NCBI GenBank assembly: GCA_905234275.1
Contig: CAJOHD010000009.1
Location: 62,001 to 126,000 of the forward strand
DNA from: an uncultured Bacteroidales bacterium
Lineage (GTDB): Bacteria > Bacteroidota > Bacteroidia > Bacteroidales > F082
Direction: 5' to 3'
DNA length: 64,000 nucleotides
Shown here piece by piece: positions 7,246-16,307 of the stretch. Below the pieces are notes generated by a model that saw nothing but the letters and a program-made list of their open reading frames with translations, was not told the origin of the DNA and ran no database searches. The position numbers and the translations under genes were made by a program. Position 1 is the stretch's first letter. Every line of letters begins with the position of its first letter.

Positions 7246-9825
7246 ATGAAGAAATTTTTTGCTTTTTTGGTGCTTTTGATGAGTTTTAGCACTGTTTTTG
7301 CCCAAACAAGGGTGATTGTTGTGATGGCTGACAACTATGATGACACGCAGTTGGCGCGAAAGACGCAGAACATGACCAAGGCACAGCGTCGCGATTTTGT
7401 AATTCAGGAAAGAATGGCTTTTTGCCAGGAATCACAGCAGAATGTGATGGATTTTCTTGATGGTTTGAAAGGTGAGGTGAGCGAAATTGAACAATATTGG
7501 GCGTTTAATGGCTTCAGCTGTGACGCTTCGGAAAATGTTGTCGCTCAACTGGAGAAACGTCCAGATGTCGCTTATGTTTATCGTGATCAGATGCGTAAGA
7601 TGGTGCCGGATATGGTTGAAGCAAAGGCTGCTGAGACAAGAGATATCGCTTGGCACGTGAATAAAGTGAATGCTCCAACGGTGTGGAGCTACAACGGCTC
7701 GACGGGCTATAACGGCGATGGCGTGGTTGTGGCAGTCGTTGATTCCGGAGTGGATTACAACCATGTCGACATTGCCGGAAGCATGTGGAATGGCGGTCCA
7801 GAGTTTCCGCATCACGGATATGATTGCGTAAATAATGACAACGACCCGATGGATGAGTATTGCCATGGCACACATGTGGCTGGTATCATTGCAGGACAAG
7901 GCAACGCAGGCACTCAGACTGGCATCGCTCCTGGAGCTAAGATCATGGCGGTCAGGGTGTTGGATGACACGGGCTATGGCTCTGACGCTCAAGTTATCGA
8001 TGGTTTGCAATTTGCTTTGGAACATGGTGCTGACATCCTCAATTTGTCGCTCGGTGACCCTGAAGTAGGTCCTGTGGCTTTGTATCGTGACCTTTTCAAA
8101 ACCATTCAAGATGCTGGCGTAGTTGCCTCGGTGGCTGCTGGCAATGTCGGTGATACACAATACTCTTATCCAGTGCCATTTAATGTCGAATGTCCGGGTA
8201 ACTGCCCTCCGCCATGGCTGCATCCTGACCAGGTGAATCTGATTTCAGGCGGCACCACTGCTGTGATTTGCGTGGGCGCAACAGATGCAAACGATGCACA
8301 TTGCGGCTTCTCGTCGGTCGGTCCTGTGACTTGGGCTGCAGGCGCACAAGTTGGCGATTACAACGACTATCCGTATCAAAATGGTGATGCTTCTCAGCCA
8401 GGATTGATTCGCCCGGATATCTCAGCACCGGGTGCAAACGTCACTTCGTTGAACTATCAGACAGGAACGGGCTACGTCGCATATGACGGCACTTCGATGG
8501 CAACGCCTTGTGTGGCTGGCGTTTTGGCATTATTGTTGGATGCCGACCCGGAGCTTCTGCCAGCTGAGTTGGATTCGATTATCGAGCTGACGGCTGCAAA
8601 TGCAGGAAACACTGTGAAAAACAATATTACAGGTTCAGGTCGTGTCGATGCCTTGGCAGCTGTCAATGCGCTGTTTTTCCATGGTCCGACAAACCTCACC
8701 GCCTATTTGAGCGGCGACTATGTCGACTTGAACTGGACAGCAGCTGCAAACGCCACTTCTTATAGCGTATATCGTGACGGTATTGTTGTTGCAAATAATT
8801 TAACCTCAACGACTTACACCGACCATCTGACATACGCCGGCAAGTATACATATTATGTTAAAGCACATCTGAATAACGATTTGACGACTTTACCTTCGAA
8901 CTATGTGCATATTGAGAAAGTGATTGATATTCAGACAGAAGTGATAAATCAGACCAAGGTGGCTTTGAGTTGGGACATGCCGAACTGCATTTATGATGGC
9001 TTCGAGTCGGGTAATTTGTACCAAAACATGTGGATCAATGACGGTGTATGTCCTTGGGAGGTGACAAATGCTGACGCTCACAGCGGCTCATATAGCGTGC
9101 GTTCTACAAACAAGACGATGTTCTCGACGAGTAAGATTTCGCTTGCTGTGAATGTTGCAACCACTTGTGTAGTAAGCTATTACGCAAAAATCAGCTGCTT
9201 CCCGTTGAACGGCGGAGGTTTCTTTATCGACAATGTGCAATATGGTGAGACTTTGAAAGATATTGTGCCGTGGACGCGTTATACAGTGTCGTTAAGTCCT
9301 GGTAATCACTTACTTGAGTGGAAATACGGCAACCAGCTTACCGAAGGTGACTACGAAAACTCATTTTACATTGATGATATCATTGTCGGCAATGCTTATG
9401 ACATCTATAGGGCCAATTGCGACGGTAGCGGTCAAACAATGATTGCAGAGGCTGTTATCAATGCTCAATTTATTGATAATGATTGGGTTACATTGCCGAT
9501 CGGACAATATAAATACGGTGTTAGCATAGACGGAGGTTACACAATTTATTGGTCAGATTGCATTGACAAGGATTATCAAGGTTTGGATGAAAATTTTGTT
9601 GATGATTTGACTGTTTATCCGAATCCTGCGAATGATTATATCCACGTAGAAACGATGTACTCTTCATCTGTGCAACGCATTGATATATATAATGTTACAG
9701 GACAGATTGTCCTTTCTTCAACGGATACGGAGATCAATGTGTCGGAATTGGAGTCGGGTATCTATTTCATCAATATCTTGACGGAAAAAGGTAGTGTTAC
9801 AAAGAAAATCTCTGTTGTGAGATAA
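7246..9825 (+). CDS. Secreted subtilisin-family (S8) serine peptidase with T9SS sorting domain
   Basis: The 859-residue product has a signal peptide (cleavage near residue 20), an inhibitor-I9-like propeptide (about 22-120) and an S8 catalytic domain (about 140-470). The triad is visible: Asp166 (VVDSGVD), His207 (CHGTHVAG) and Ser417 (GTSMATP). A fibronectin-III-like module follows (about 490-575), then a MAM/concanavalin-like module (about 630-745). The last 75 residues are a type A T9SS sorting domain (VYPNPANDYI ... GIYFINI ... KKISVVR), so the enzyme should be exported by the machinery that includes SprA (35.3-42.4 kb). It begins 19 bp after the aroG-aroQ fusion, probably without functional linkage. 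Confidence 0.95.
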   Translation: MKKFFAFLVLLMSFSTVFAQTRVIVVMADNYDDTQLARKTQNMTKAQRRDFVIQERMAFCQESQQNVMDFLDGLKGEVSEIEQYWAFNGFSCDASENVVAQLEKRPDVAYVYRDQMRKMVPDMVEAKAAETRDIAWHVNKVNAPTVWSYNGSTGYNGDGVVVAVVDSGVDYNHVDIAGSMWNGGPEFPHHGYDCVNNDNDPMDEYCHGTHVAGIIAGQGNAGTQTGIAPGAKIMAVRVLDDTGYGSDAQVIDGLQFALEHGADILNLSLGDPEVGPVALYRDLFKTIQDAGVVASVAAGNVGDTQYSYPVPFNVECPGNCPPPWLHPDQVNLISGGTTAVICVGATDANDAHCGFSSVGPVTWAAGAQVGDYNDYPYQNGDASQPGLIRPDISAPGANVTSLNYQTGTGYVAYDGTSMATPCVAGVLALLLDADPELLPAELDSIIELTAANAGNTVKNNITGSGRVDALAAVNALFFHGPTNLTAYLSGDYVDLNWTAAANATSYSVYRDGIVVANNLTSTTYTDHLTYAGKYTYYVKAHLNNDLTTLPSNYVHIEKVIDIQTEVINQTKVALSWDMPNCIYDGFESGNLYQNMWINDGVCPWEVTNADAHSGSYSVRSTNKTMFSTSKISLAVNVATTCVVSYYAKISCFPLNGGGFFIDNVQYGETLKDIVPWTRYTVSLSPGNHLLEWKYGNQLTEGDYENSFYIDDIIVGNAYDIYRANCDGSGQTMIAEAVINAQFIDNDWVTLPIGQYKYGVSIDGGYTIYWSDCIDKDYQGLDENFVDDLTVYPNPANDYIHVETMYSSSVQRIDIYNVTGQIVLSSTDTEINVSELESGIYFINILTEKGSVTKKISVVR

Positions 9826-10488
9826 TTATTTGAAACGATAGAAGAATACGAGTTCAAGAACATCATTGAAAGCTCCGTGTTGTCCAAAACGCACGCAGTT
9901 TTCATTGCTGAGATTCCCTTTATACACTGACGTTATTGAGAATTCCGTGCGAAACGCCAGTGAATACTGCTCTTTTAAAGTTATTTTCACTCCAGCGATA
10001 CCGCTGCATGAAAGGCGGTTCCAATAGTTGTCAATGCCGTCGGACGCGCCGTTGACACTTTCTTTATGCCTGACAAGAACATCGAGGCTCGCTCCAAGCT
10101 CGAGTGCCAGCCATTTGCAAGGTCTTCCGTTTATATTCAAAGCGCTGAGGTTAGCCGAGATCAGTATTGGCAACTCGACATAATCCAGTTTCAGGGAATA
10201 CGGATCGCCCGGGACAAAATTATCTGCATCGGAATGCGAGCCTTTTTGGACGTATTTCAACTCCATCAAGGCTGAAAAAGTGTTATTCATGGGCAGTCCG
10301 ACGAAGGCGCCGGCAGTGAACCCGATTTTGTCCCATCCTGCTCGGTCATCTCCTTCAACTTGCGAGGTGACGCCACCGAGGGCGAGACCGCCGAAGAAGG
10401 CCTGAGAGTGAGCTTTTACTCCTATTGTTATAAGCAACAATAACATTATGAGGTTCCTCGCTATGCTCGGAATGACAGTTGTTTTCAT
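9826..10488 (-). CDS. Outer-membrane beta-barrel protein (PorT-like) whose N-terminus is encoded by a dispersed repeat
   Basis: The 220-residue product is a PorT-like barrel: FFGGLALGGVTSQ start, alternating strands, terminal ELVFFYRFK. The ATG at 10486-10488 overlaps the TGA of the upstream prenyl synthase gene (ATGA), which supports it as the start. Residues 4-13 (TVIPSIARNL) are the translation of a dispersed repeat at 10451-10477, so the positively charged n-region of the signal peptide derives from the repeat; the hydrophobic core LIMLLLLITIGVKAHS follows. The next in-frame ATG (residue 15) would give a signal peptide without any basic n-region. Confidence 0.75.
   Translation of the reverse strand: MKTTVIPSIARNLIMLLLLITIGVKAHSQAFFGGLALGGVTSQVEGDDRAGWDKIGFTAGAFVGLPMNNTFSALMELKYVQKGSHSDADNFVPGDPYSLKLDYVELPILISANLSALNINGRPCKWLALELGASLDVLVRHKESVNGASDGIDNYWNRLSCSGIAGVKITLKEQYSLAFRTEFSITSVYKGNLSNENCVRFGQHGAFNDVLELVFFYRFK
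10451..10477 (-). repeat. Dispersed repeat of the GTCATTCCGAGC...GAGGAA family, copy 1 (inside a coding region)
   Basis: The minus strand reads TGTCATTCCGAGCATAGCG then AGGAACCT. It is related to the copies at 30318-30345, 35210-35245, 43103-43130 and 43222-43252. This copy overlaps the 5' end of the barrel gene. Confidence 0.75.
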
Positions 10489-11459
10489 ATTTCACGTTTT
10501 ATGCAGTAATCCAAAAGTTTTTTCAAAGCTTCTTTTGCTTCGCTATTTGATATTATATTTAATTGATTTTCAGCCTGTTGCACAAAGAAATTCATTTTGT
10601 CTTCACAGTATTGCAGGCTGTTTTTTTCGTTAGTTTTTTTAATTATCTCGTTGATGACACTGTTTTTCTTCCCGTAGAGGCGTATCTTGCTGATTATCAA
10701 AGTTCTTTCGATGGCGGAGCTGTTTTTTAACAAATGAATGAGCGGCAGAGTCATTTTGTGTTCGCGTATGTCATTGCCGTAGCCTTTGCCAGATTTGTTA
10801 TTCGGTTGATAATCAAAGATGTCGTCGCGAATTTGGAAGGCTGTACCGGCGTAGATGCCGAACTTTTGCATCGCCTCGACTTGTTCTGTATCCGCGCCAG
10901 TCGAGACGGCTCCTATGGCGCAGCACGAGCCAATCATGGAGGAGGTTTTTTTCTCGATGATTTGGTAGTAATCGTCTTCGGAGATGTCGAATTTCCTGGC
11001 TTTCTCGAGTTGTATAATCTCACCTTCGCTCATGTTTTTCACCGTTTCCGAAATCATGTCAAGCATCTGATAATCACGGTTTTCGAGGGCTATCATCATG
11101 CCTTTGGACAGGAGATAGTCTCCAGCGAGGACGGCGATTTTGTTTTTGTACATCGCGTTTATTGAGGCAAAGCCCCGACGTTCGGCAGCATCATCGACGA
11201 CATCGTCATGGATGAGCGTGGCGGAATGCAATAATTCGATGAAAGTGGCAGCCCGATAAGTGCTCTCATTGACTTCACCGAAGCATTTCGCGGAGAGGAA
11301 CACAAAGAGCGGACGCAGCTGTTTCCCTTTGTGTTTCAAGGTATAACGACCGATTTTATCCAACAGGAAATTGTCGGAATGCAATGCTTCTTTATAAAAA
11401 TTCTCAAATTGAGAAAGTTCATAGGAAACGGTTGATTTTATGTCGTCGAGAGTAGTCAT
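10485..11459 (-). CDS. Polyprenyl diphosphate synthase (octaprenyl/heptaprenyl type)
   Basis: The 324-residue trans-prenyltransferase extends farnesyl diphosphate with isopentenyl diphosphate, probably for the menaquinone side chain. The first Asp-rich motif is DDVVDD (residues 85-90) and the second is DDIFD (211-215); the KGKQLRP substrate-binding loop is at about 44-50. The open frame reaches 11477, but that TTG lies inside the -7 box, so ATG 11459 is chosen. The stop overlaps the start of the barrel gene. Confidence 0.93.
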   Translation of the reverse strand: MTTLDDIKSTVSYELSQFENFYKEALHSDNFLLDKIGRYTLKHKGKQLRPLFVFLSAKCFGEVNESTYRAATFIELLHSATLIHDDVVDDAAERRGFASINAMYKNKIAVLAGDYLLSKGMMIALENRDYQMLDMISETVKNMSEGEIIQLEKARKFDISEDDYYQIIEKKTSSMIGSCCAIGAVSTGADTEQVEAMQKFGIYAGTAFQIRDDIFDYQPNNKSGKGYGNDIREHKMTLPLIHLLKNSSAIERTLIISKIRLYGKKNSVINEIIKKTNEKNSLQYCEDKMNFFVQQAENQLNIISNSEAKEALKKLLDYCIKREI

Positions 11460-11474
11460 TTCTGAATTAAAGTG

Positions 11475-11482
11475 CAAAATTA
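11475..11482 (-). promoter_or_regulatory. -7 box for the polyprenyl synthase operon
   Basis: TAATTTTG on the minus strand, 15 bp before ATG 11459; divergent from the glyA promoter. Confidence 0.5.
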
Positions 11483-11490
11483 ATTAAAAA

Positions 11491-11522
11491 TTTTGTTATA
11501 TGAATAAAAATTTATAATTTTG
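11491..11522 (+). promoter_or_regulatory. glyA promoter (-33 and -7 elements)
   Basis: TTTTG at 11491-11495 and TAATTTTG at 11515-11522 are separated by 19 bp, the spacing expected for Bacteroidetes primary-sigma promoters. The predicted leader to the ATG at 11585 is about 55 nt. Confidence 0.65.
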
Positions 11523-11584
11523 AAGATTGAAATAATTTCTTGAAAATTTTATAAGTAATTGAATATCAACTAAATATTTTTAAC

Positions 11585-12865
11585 ATGAAGAAAGATACAA
11601 AGGTTTTTAACCTTATCCGTAAGGAAAAAGAGCGTCAGATGCATGGCATCGAGCTTATCGCTTCTGAAAATTTCGTCAGCGACCAGGTGTTGAAAGCCAT
11701 GGGTTCAGTGATGACAAACAAATACGCAGAAGGTTATCCTGGAAAGCGTTATTACGGCGGTTGCCAGATTGTTGACCAGACAGAACAAATCGCTATCGAC
11801 CGTGCTGGTGAACTCTTCCAGGCAAAATTCGTGAACGTGCAGCCACACTCAGGCGCACAGGCTAACATGGCAGTGTTGCTGGCATGCTTGAAGCCAGGTG
11901 ACACATTCATGGGCCTCGACCTCTCACACGGCGGACACCTCTCACACGGTTCACCTGTCAACTCATCAGGTATTCTCTACAAACCAGTCGCATACGAAGT
12001 AAACCGTGAGACTGGCCGCGTCGATTACGACGATATGGAGAAGAAGGTGGCTCAGTACAAGCCAAAACTCATCATCGCCGGTGCTTCAGCATATTCACGT
12101 GATTGGGACTATGCACGTATGCGTAAGGCAGCTGACTCAGTCGGCGCTATCTTGATGGCTGACATTTCACACCCTGCAGGTCTCATCGCACGCGGTATCC
12201 TCAACGACCCGTTGGAGTATTGCCATATCGTGACAACAACCACACACAAGACCCTCCGTGGACCACGTGGCGGTATGATCATGATGCGTGAAGACTTCCC
12301 GAACCCATGGGGCTTGACAACACCTAAGGGCGAAATCAAGATGATGTCGGCATTGCTCAACAGCGCAGTGTTCCCAGGCGTACAGGGCGGACCACTCGAG
12401 CACGTCATCGCATCAAAGGCAGTCGCTTTCGGCGAGGCTTTGTCAGATGAATACTTCGAGTACATCCTCCAGGTGAAGAAGAATGCAGCAGCAATGGCAA
12501 AGGCATTCACCGACAGAGGTTACAACATCATCAGCGGTGGCACAGACAACCACTTGATGCTCATCGACCTCCGTTCGAAGTTCCCAGAAATCACAGGTAA
12601 GATGGTTGAGAACACCCTCGTTCAGGCTGACATCACAGTCAACAAGAACATGGTTCCGTTCGACAGCCGTTCACCATTCCAGACCTCAGGTCTCCGCGTC
12701 GGTACTCCAGCTATCACAACACGTGGTTTGAAGGAAGACATGATGGAGCCAATCGTTGACTTGATTGACGATGTCATCAGCCACATCGACGACACCAAGA
12801 AACTCGAGGCAGTGAAGGAGAAAGTCAACGAAATGATGGCAGATAGACCATTGTTCGCTTGGTAA
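11585..12865 (+). CDS. glyA: Serine hydroxymethyltransferase
   Basis: This 426-residue PLP enzyme interconverts serine and glycine while charging tetrahydrofolate with a one-carbon unit. The PLP-binding lysine is Lys222 in [13 protein letters not shown]. The N-terminal LIASENFVS and the [13 protein letters not shown] loop are also diagnostic. Codon choice is more biased than in neighbours (frequent TCA, CTC, ATC, GGC), consistent with high expression. It has its own well-spaced promoter and ends in a heptamer-built hairpin. The facing gene at 12966 is also a folate enzyme, and gcvH of the glycine cleavage system lies at 34.8 kb. Confidence 0.98.
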   Translation: MKKDTKVFNLIRKEKERQMHGIELIASENFVSDQVLKAMGSVMTNKYAEGYPGKRYYGGCQIVDQTEQIAIDRAGELFQAKFVNVQPHSGAQANMAVLLACLKPGDTFMGLDLSHGGHLSHGSPVNSSGILYKPVAYEVNRETGRVDYDDMEKKVAQYKPKLIIAGASAYSRDWDYARMRKAADSVGAILMADISHPAGLIARGILNDPLEYCHIVTTTTHKTLRGPRGGMIMMREDFPNPWGLTTPKGEIKMMSALLNSAVFPGVQGGPLEHVIASKAVAFGEALSDEYFEYILQVKKNAAAMAKAFTDRGYNIISGGTDNHLMLIDLRSKFPEITGKMVENTLVQADITVNKNMVPFDSRSPFQTSGLRVGTPAITTRGLKEDMMEPIVDLIDDVISHIDDTKKLEAVKEKVNEMMADRPLFAW

Positions 12866-12867
12866 TA

Positions 12868-12965
12868 AGCCATTAGCTATTAGCCAATAGCCATTAGTTT
12901 TTAGCCATTAGTCGTTAGCATTTTGCTAAAGGCTAATGGCTAACTGCTAATGGCTATTTTTTAGT
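12868..12965 (+). repeat. Heptanucleotide array TAGCCAT, half inverted, acting as a hairpin
   Basis: From 12868 the sequence parses into 14 consecutive 7-mers: eight of the TAGnnnn/AAGCCAT type, then TTGCTAA, AGGCTAA, TGGCTAA, CTGCTAA, TGGCTAT in inverted sense. The array starts two bases after the glyA stop. Confidence 0.85.
12886..12964 (+). terminator. Bidirectional terminator between glyA and the convergent 5-formyl-THF ligase gene
   Basis: Outer arms 12886-12897 and 12947-12958 (12 bp, perfect) and inner arms 12901-12911 and 12933-12943 (11 bp, perfect) nest around a TTAGCA/TGCTAA tip. The 3' arm is followed by a T-run. Confidence 0.75.
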
Positions 12966-13490
12966 TTATAGTGTAATTACCTCATTCATTCTTATGTCAT
13001 TCGGCTCTGTTGGGACCTCATCGACGAGTTGGAAGTCGAAGCAGATTCCGATGCGTTTGACATTCAGGTGTTTGCATAAAAACCTGTCGTAATAGCCTCT
13101 GCCGCGGCCAATGCGGTTGCCGTTACGGTCGAAGGCGACGCCTGGAACCACGATGAGGTCGTAATCGCCGGTGTATGGTTCGTTTTGAGGCTCAAGGATA
13201 TTGAAGTCGCCGACGGCAAAGCCCGTGTTTTCTGCAAGTTCCACAGGGATGATGTCATCGCTGACAACAGTCGGAAGGATGATTTTCTTTTTATGGCGCC
13301 ATTTCTCGAGGAAAGCCTGAGTCTGCACTTCATCAGGTAAAGCGCTGTAAATCATCACAATATGAGCTTTCTGGAAATCAGGATGCTGCTCTAGCTTTGA
13401 CAAAATAATCTCAGACTGCTCAAGAAGTTGCTCTTTAGTATGCTGTTTCTTGAGAAGTTTTATATTGGCGCGAAGTTCTTTTTTATCCAT
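12966..13490 (-). CDS. 5-formyltetrahydrofolate cyclo-ligase
   Basis: The 174-residue product matches the family length and carries its signature GRGRGYYDRFL (about residues 127-137) and an N-terminal Lys-rich helix starting MDKKELRANI. The enzyme uses ATP to turn 5-formyl-THF into 5,10-methenyl-THF, recycling the by-product of SHMT; glyA converges on it. It is the second gene of a two-gene unit, 4 bp after the small membrane protein. Confidence 0.93.
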   Translation of the reverse strand: MDKKELRANIKLLKKQHTKEQLLEQSEIILSKLEQHPDFQKAHIVMIYSALPDEVQTQAFLEKWRHKKKIILPTVVSDDIIPVELAENTGFAVGDFNILEPQNEPYTGDYDLIVVPGVAFDRNGNRIGRGRGYYDRFLCKHLNVKRIGICFDFQLVDEVPTEPNDIRMNEVITL

Positions 13491-13494
13491 AGAA

Positions 13495-13683
13495 CTATCT
13501 AAACCAACGAGTTAGATTTCCTCTTAAAAAAAGGTAATAAACAGCGATTCCGATCCAGCTGGTGATGAGGACGAATGCAATAATCAATATTTTGCTAAGA
13601 AGGTTGATTGGCTGACCGAGGATTTCAAGGACTGCCACCACTCCTAAGATGACGCCGACAACGTAAATAATTGTTGCTACCAT
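13495..13683 (-). CDS. Small two-helix membrane protein (PLDc_N-like)
   Basis: From the ATG at 13681-13683 the product is 62 residues with two hydrophobic helices (about 2-22 and 30-52) and a basic tail (RGNLTRWFR). The pattern, including the interhelix segment and the W-I-G-I-A-V-Y-Y-L second helix, resembles the N-terminal domain of cardiolipin synthases and other short PLDc_N proteins. Nine codons more are open upstream but overlap the leader, so the internal ATG is preferred. Role unknown. Confidence 0.7.
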   Translation of the reverse strand: MVATIIYVVGVILGVVAVLEILGQPINLLSKILIIAFVLITSWIGIAVYYLFLRGNLTRWFR

Positions 13684-13699
13684 AGTTGAAAATTTTTCG

Positions 13700-13707
13700 C
13701 AAAAATA
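13700..13707 (-). promoter_or_regulatory. -7 box for the small membrane protein and 5-formyl-THF ligase
   Basis: TATTTTTG on the minus strand, 17 bp before the ATG at 13683. Confidence 0.5.
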
Positions 13708-13747
13708 CAAAATATTAACGAATAGTGAGTTTATTAAAGAAATTTAT

Positions 13748-13755
13748 TATCTTTG
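13748..13755 (+). promoter_or_regulatory. -7 box for the gene at 13773
   Basis: TATCTTTG, 18 bp before the ATG; divergent partner of 13700-13707. Confidence 0.5.
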
Positions 13756-13772
13756 CAAAAAAATGAATTGCT

Positions 13773-14201
13773 ATGAAAAAGTTATGGATTTTTATTTTAG
13801 TTCTTGCTGTTATCGCCGTTGTTATGAAGTTGACGGTGCCATCGGTTGAAAAGCATTATGATGTTGCTACAGAGCAGCTTTCAGAGTTTGTTGAAGACAA
13901 GTTCATGGAAAGCGACGACTATAATGAGATTATTGACGACTACGGAATCGACAAACAGGCTGCGATGGAGTTTTTGAAGCAGGGCGATATGTACAAAACT
14001 ATGATTAGGTACAGTGTCGAGAATATGCTTGTCATGAAAGACTATGTTGTCTGCAACGTCGGCAAAATCACCTATGACGGCGAGGTCTATCCATTGACTC
14101 TCGGCATATTTGGTCATGTTTTTGTGATGACCGATTACATTGACGAGATTCAGGATGCCAGCGAAAAGTTGGAAGAACTGAAAGAAAAATACAATAAATA
14201 A
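13773..14201 (+). CDS. Membrane-anchored protein of unknown function (DUF4359-like)
   Basis: The 142-residue product has one N-terminal membrane helix (about 3-22) and a soluble remainder, with a conserved-looking VCNVGKITYDGEVYPLTLGIFGHVF stretch (split here only for description; about residues 88-112) and a charged C-terminal helix. The layout resembles DUF4359 proteins, but I cannot confirm that without a profile search. It is monocistronic, with its own TATCTTTG box. Confidence 0.6.
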   Translation: MKKLWIFILVLAVIAVVMKLTVPSVEKHYDVATEQLSEFVEDKFMESDDYNEIIDDYGIDKQAAMEFLKQGDMYKTMIRYSVENMLVMKDYVVCNVGKITYDGEVYPLTLGIFGHVFVMTDYIDEIQDASEKLEELKEKYNK

Positions 14202-14210
14202 TTGGGGGAT

Positions 14211-15125
14211 TTATTCAGCAAAAGCTGTATCCCAAAACTTTTCCGCATTGGTGGTGACGATGTTGCCGCCGCCGATGTCGAATGGCTCAAATCCTGATGG
14301 AACAAGGTTGACGTAGCTGTTGCGGTCTACACCTTTCACTTCATATTCTTCCTGGTAATACGAAAGAGTTCCCCAGCAGGAGAACCAATAGGTGTTTTTC
14401 GCCATGTAGGCGTAGTAATCGTTATCTTTTTGAGCTTTCCCGAAGGCAGGATGAATAATCATCTTCTCGCCTGAGATGTAATGTTCGCGCATCTCTTTGA
14501 GCGACAGAGGCGTGCCATTTGCATCGGTAACATAATGTCCGCCCATGTCGGTGTCGACCATAGCCCATTTGTTGAGTTCCGGCAGCCACACCTCGTTTAC
14601 GACGTGGCAATCCATATCGTCTTTATCTTGTGGCATGCAGGTGATATATCTCGCCTGGATATCTGCGGCAAGCATCAGTTCAAATGTTAAAATACTATGC
14701 AGACGGCAATTGAACGCCGGCTCGACCTCTTTTGTGTATTCCCAAAGACCGATTGCGTTGACGTGCTCAGGCCAATGTCTTTGGTTTGCGTGCGGGATGT
14801 TTGATGACACGAACTTTCCGATTGCGACGGCTTTCTCCCAAGTGGTGGCGTCGGCAGGGTAGAGGGTGTCGAGTTGGAAATACTCGCGAATCTCCTGTGC
14901 TCTTGCCTCATCCTGAACGATTCTCATCTCAAACACATTGGTGTCGGCGGCATATTCGCCTGAAGTGCGCAGTAAATCAAGGCGTTTATCGAGCAAACCG
15001 TAGTTGTTTTTGTCTAAATACCAATCATATTTTGGTGATTCAATCCAAACAATAATTGCAGCAATAATAGTGATTCCGCCGATTATGGCAAGAATGTTTC
15101 TGATAACGGAGTAAGATTTTTTCAT
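14211..15125 (-). CDS. Membrane-anchored transglutaminase-like protein
   Basis: The 304-residue product has an N-terminal membrane helix (about 9-28) and an extracytoplasmic transglutaminase-like fold. The Cys-His-Asp triad is Cys140 (FNCRLHS), His174 (CHVVNEVW) and Asp191 (MVDTDMG). Bacterial members act as peptidases or protein cross-linkers; the substrate here is unknown. It converges on the gene at 13773. A second, unrelated transglutaminase-like protein is at 28670. Confidence 0.82.
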   Translation of the reverse strand: MKKSYSVIRNILAIIGGITIIAAIIVWIESPKYDWYLDKNNYGLLDKRLDLLRTSGEYAADTNVFEMRIVQDEARAQEIREYFQLDTLYPADATTWEKAVAIGKFVSSNIPHANQRHWPEHVNAIGLWEYTKEVEPAFNCRLHSILTFELMLAADIQARYITCMPQDKDDMDCHVVNEVWLPELNKWAMVDTDMGGHYVTDANGTPLSLKEMREHYISGEKMIIHPAFGKAQKDNDYYAYMAKNTYWFSCWGTLSYYQEEYEVKGVDRNSYVNLVPSGFEPFDIGGGNIVTTNAEKFWDTAFAE

Positions 15126-15188
15126 GGTTAAGTAATGTTAATTTATTTGAGAACGCAAAGATAGGGATTTTGCTGCATGAAAAATGAC

Positions 15189-16079
15189 TTATTTTGTATT
15201 CAGCAACCTCATTGTACAACCACCGATATTGTTTTCAACAATCTTTGTGACCACGGTGCTTTCAAGATATATCATATAACAATGGTGCAAACTTAAAATC
15301 ATGTCTTGAAGATGCTGGTCTTGTTCCATATCAATGATGTTTAAACCAACAGCTTTGCACTTGTCTTTTGATATATGTCTGCTGTGTACCTTGGTTGTGG
15401 TATTGTTGTTGAATGCTTTAAGAATACTCTTTCTCGTATTTTTGTCTGGAAAATTTTTGGAAAGAATCTCATCTGCAAGGTCATCGGATAATTCGGTAGC
15501 TTGCTCACATGTGACCAAGAATGTGGGAGTATACTTAGAGAAAATCACCTGCCATAGGCCAAGCGCATGAGGGTTTTGCCGAATATCTTCTTTTGCTTTT
15601 TCGAATTCCTTTAATACTGACTGGCAAGCGATGCCACCGATTTGTGGATCGAATGGACCTAAGCAGGATTGTCGGCCCATCATGATTTCTTTGCATGAAA
15701 CCGCAATCATTGAACCTGCTGACATTGCCATTTGTGGAATAATGGCTCTGATGTCTCCCTTGAATAAAGAGTGCAGGTAATCAATGATTTTTTCCGTTGC
15801 AGCGATGTCTCCGCCAGGAGTGTGCAATATCAAATCGACTCCTTTTGATTTGTCCAGTTTATAAACAGCTTCCATAAAGGCATTTATGTCCTTGTCGTTT
15901 ATGGAAACATCTGCTGCTGTCGGCTTTTGCATCCAACCGGAATAATACGTGATGACATTTCTGTTTGTGCATTTCGAAATCTCATCGAGGTATTTTTGCT
16001 TTTCTTTTACTAAAAACGGTATTCTGTCTGATTCTTTGTTTCTTTGAAAATTATTAAAGATTTCACTCCAACTTGGCAT
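15189..16079 (-). CDS. SDH-family serine peptidase (ClpP/crotonase fold)
   Basis: The 296-residue product matches the SDH_sah (serine dehydrogenase proteinase) family of the Clp/crotonase superfamily. The LHTPGGD motif (85-91) precedes the probable nucleophile Ser120 in MAMSAGSM, and GPFDPQIGG (141-149) follows. There is no signal peptide, so it should be cytoplasmic or membrane-associated. It is 15 bp downstream of a 53-residue gene that has its own promoter, so the two form a transcription unit. Codon use is AT-rich compared with the flanking core genes. Confidence 0.82.
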   Translation of the reverse strand: MPSWSEIFNNFQRNKESDRIPFLVKEKQKYLDEISKCTNRNVITYYSGWMQKPTAADVSINDKDINAFMEAVYKLDKSKGVDLILHTPGGDIAATEKIIDYLHSLFKGDIRAIIPQMAMSAGSMIAVSCKEIMMGRQSCLGPFDPQIGGIACQSVLKEFEKAKEDIRQNPHALGLWQVIFSKYTPTFLVTCEQATELSDDLADEILSKNFPDKNTRKSILKAFNNNTTTKVHSRHISKDKCKAVGLNIIDMEQDQHLQDMILSLHHCYMIYLESTVVTKIVENNIGGCTMRLLNTK

Positions 16080-16094
16080 GGTTTTTAATTTAAG

Positions 16095-16256
16095 TTATTT
16101 TAAGATTCCACTTACAGTGACTTCGTTATCATCATAAATGGAATACTGCTCGTAATAATCACCTTTTTTGTTCCAAGTTTGGTTAAAAATTGGATTATTT
16201 TGATATCCGTTCATGATCATATCGTAATCGTTTGTTAATTTATTGTGGTTTTTCAT
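16095..16256 (-). CDS. 53-residue hypothetical protein upstream of the SDH peptidase
   Basis: The ATG at 16254-16256 opens a 53-residue frame (MKNHNKLTNDYDMIMNGYQN start, ending VTVSGILK). It is polar, Asn/Asp/Tyr-rich and without a membrane segment. Support comes from its position: 19 bp behind a TATCTTTG box on the same strand and 15 bp before the peptidase start. It may be a partner or substrate of the peptidase, or only a leader peptide. Not recognised. Confidence 0.55.
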   Translation of the reverse strand: MKNHNKLTNDYDMIMNGYQNNPIFNQTWNKKGDYYEQYSIYDDNEVTVSGILK

Positions 16257-16276
16257 TGCATGAATTATTTACGATG

Positions 16277-16284
16277 CAAAGATA
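16277..16284 (-). promoter_or_regulatory. -7 box for the 53-residue gene and SDH peptidase
   Basis: TATCTTTG on the minus strand, 20 bp upstream of ATG 16256. Confidence 0.55.
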
Positions 16285-16307
16285 AATAAAAAAACAATAC
16301 GAGCAGC

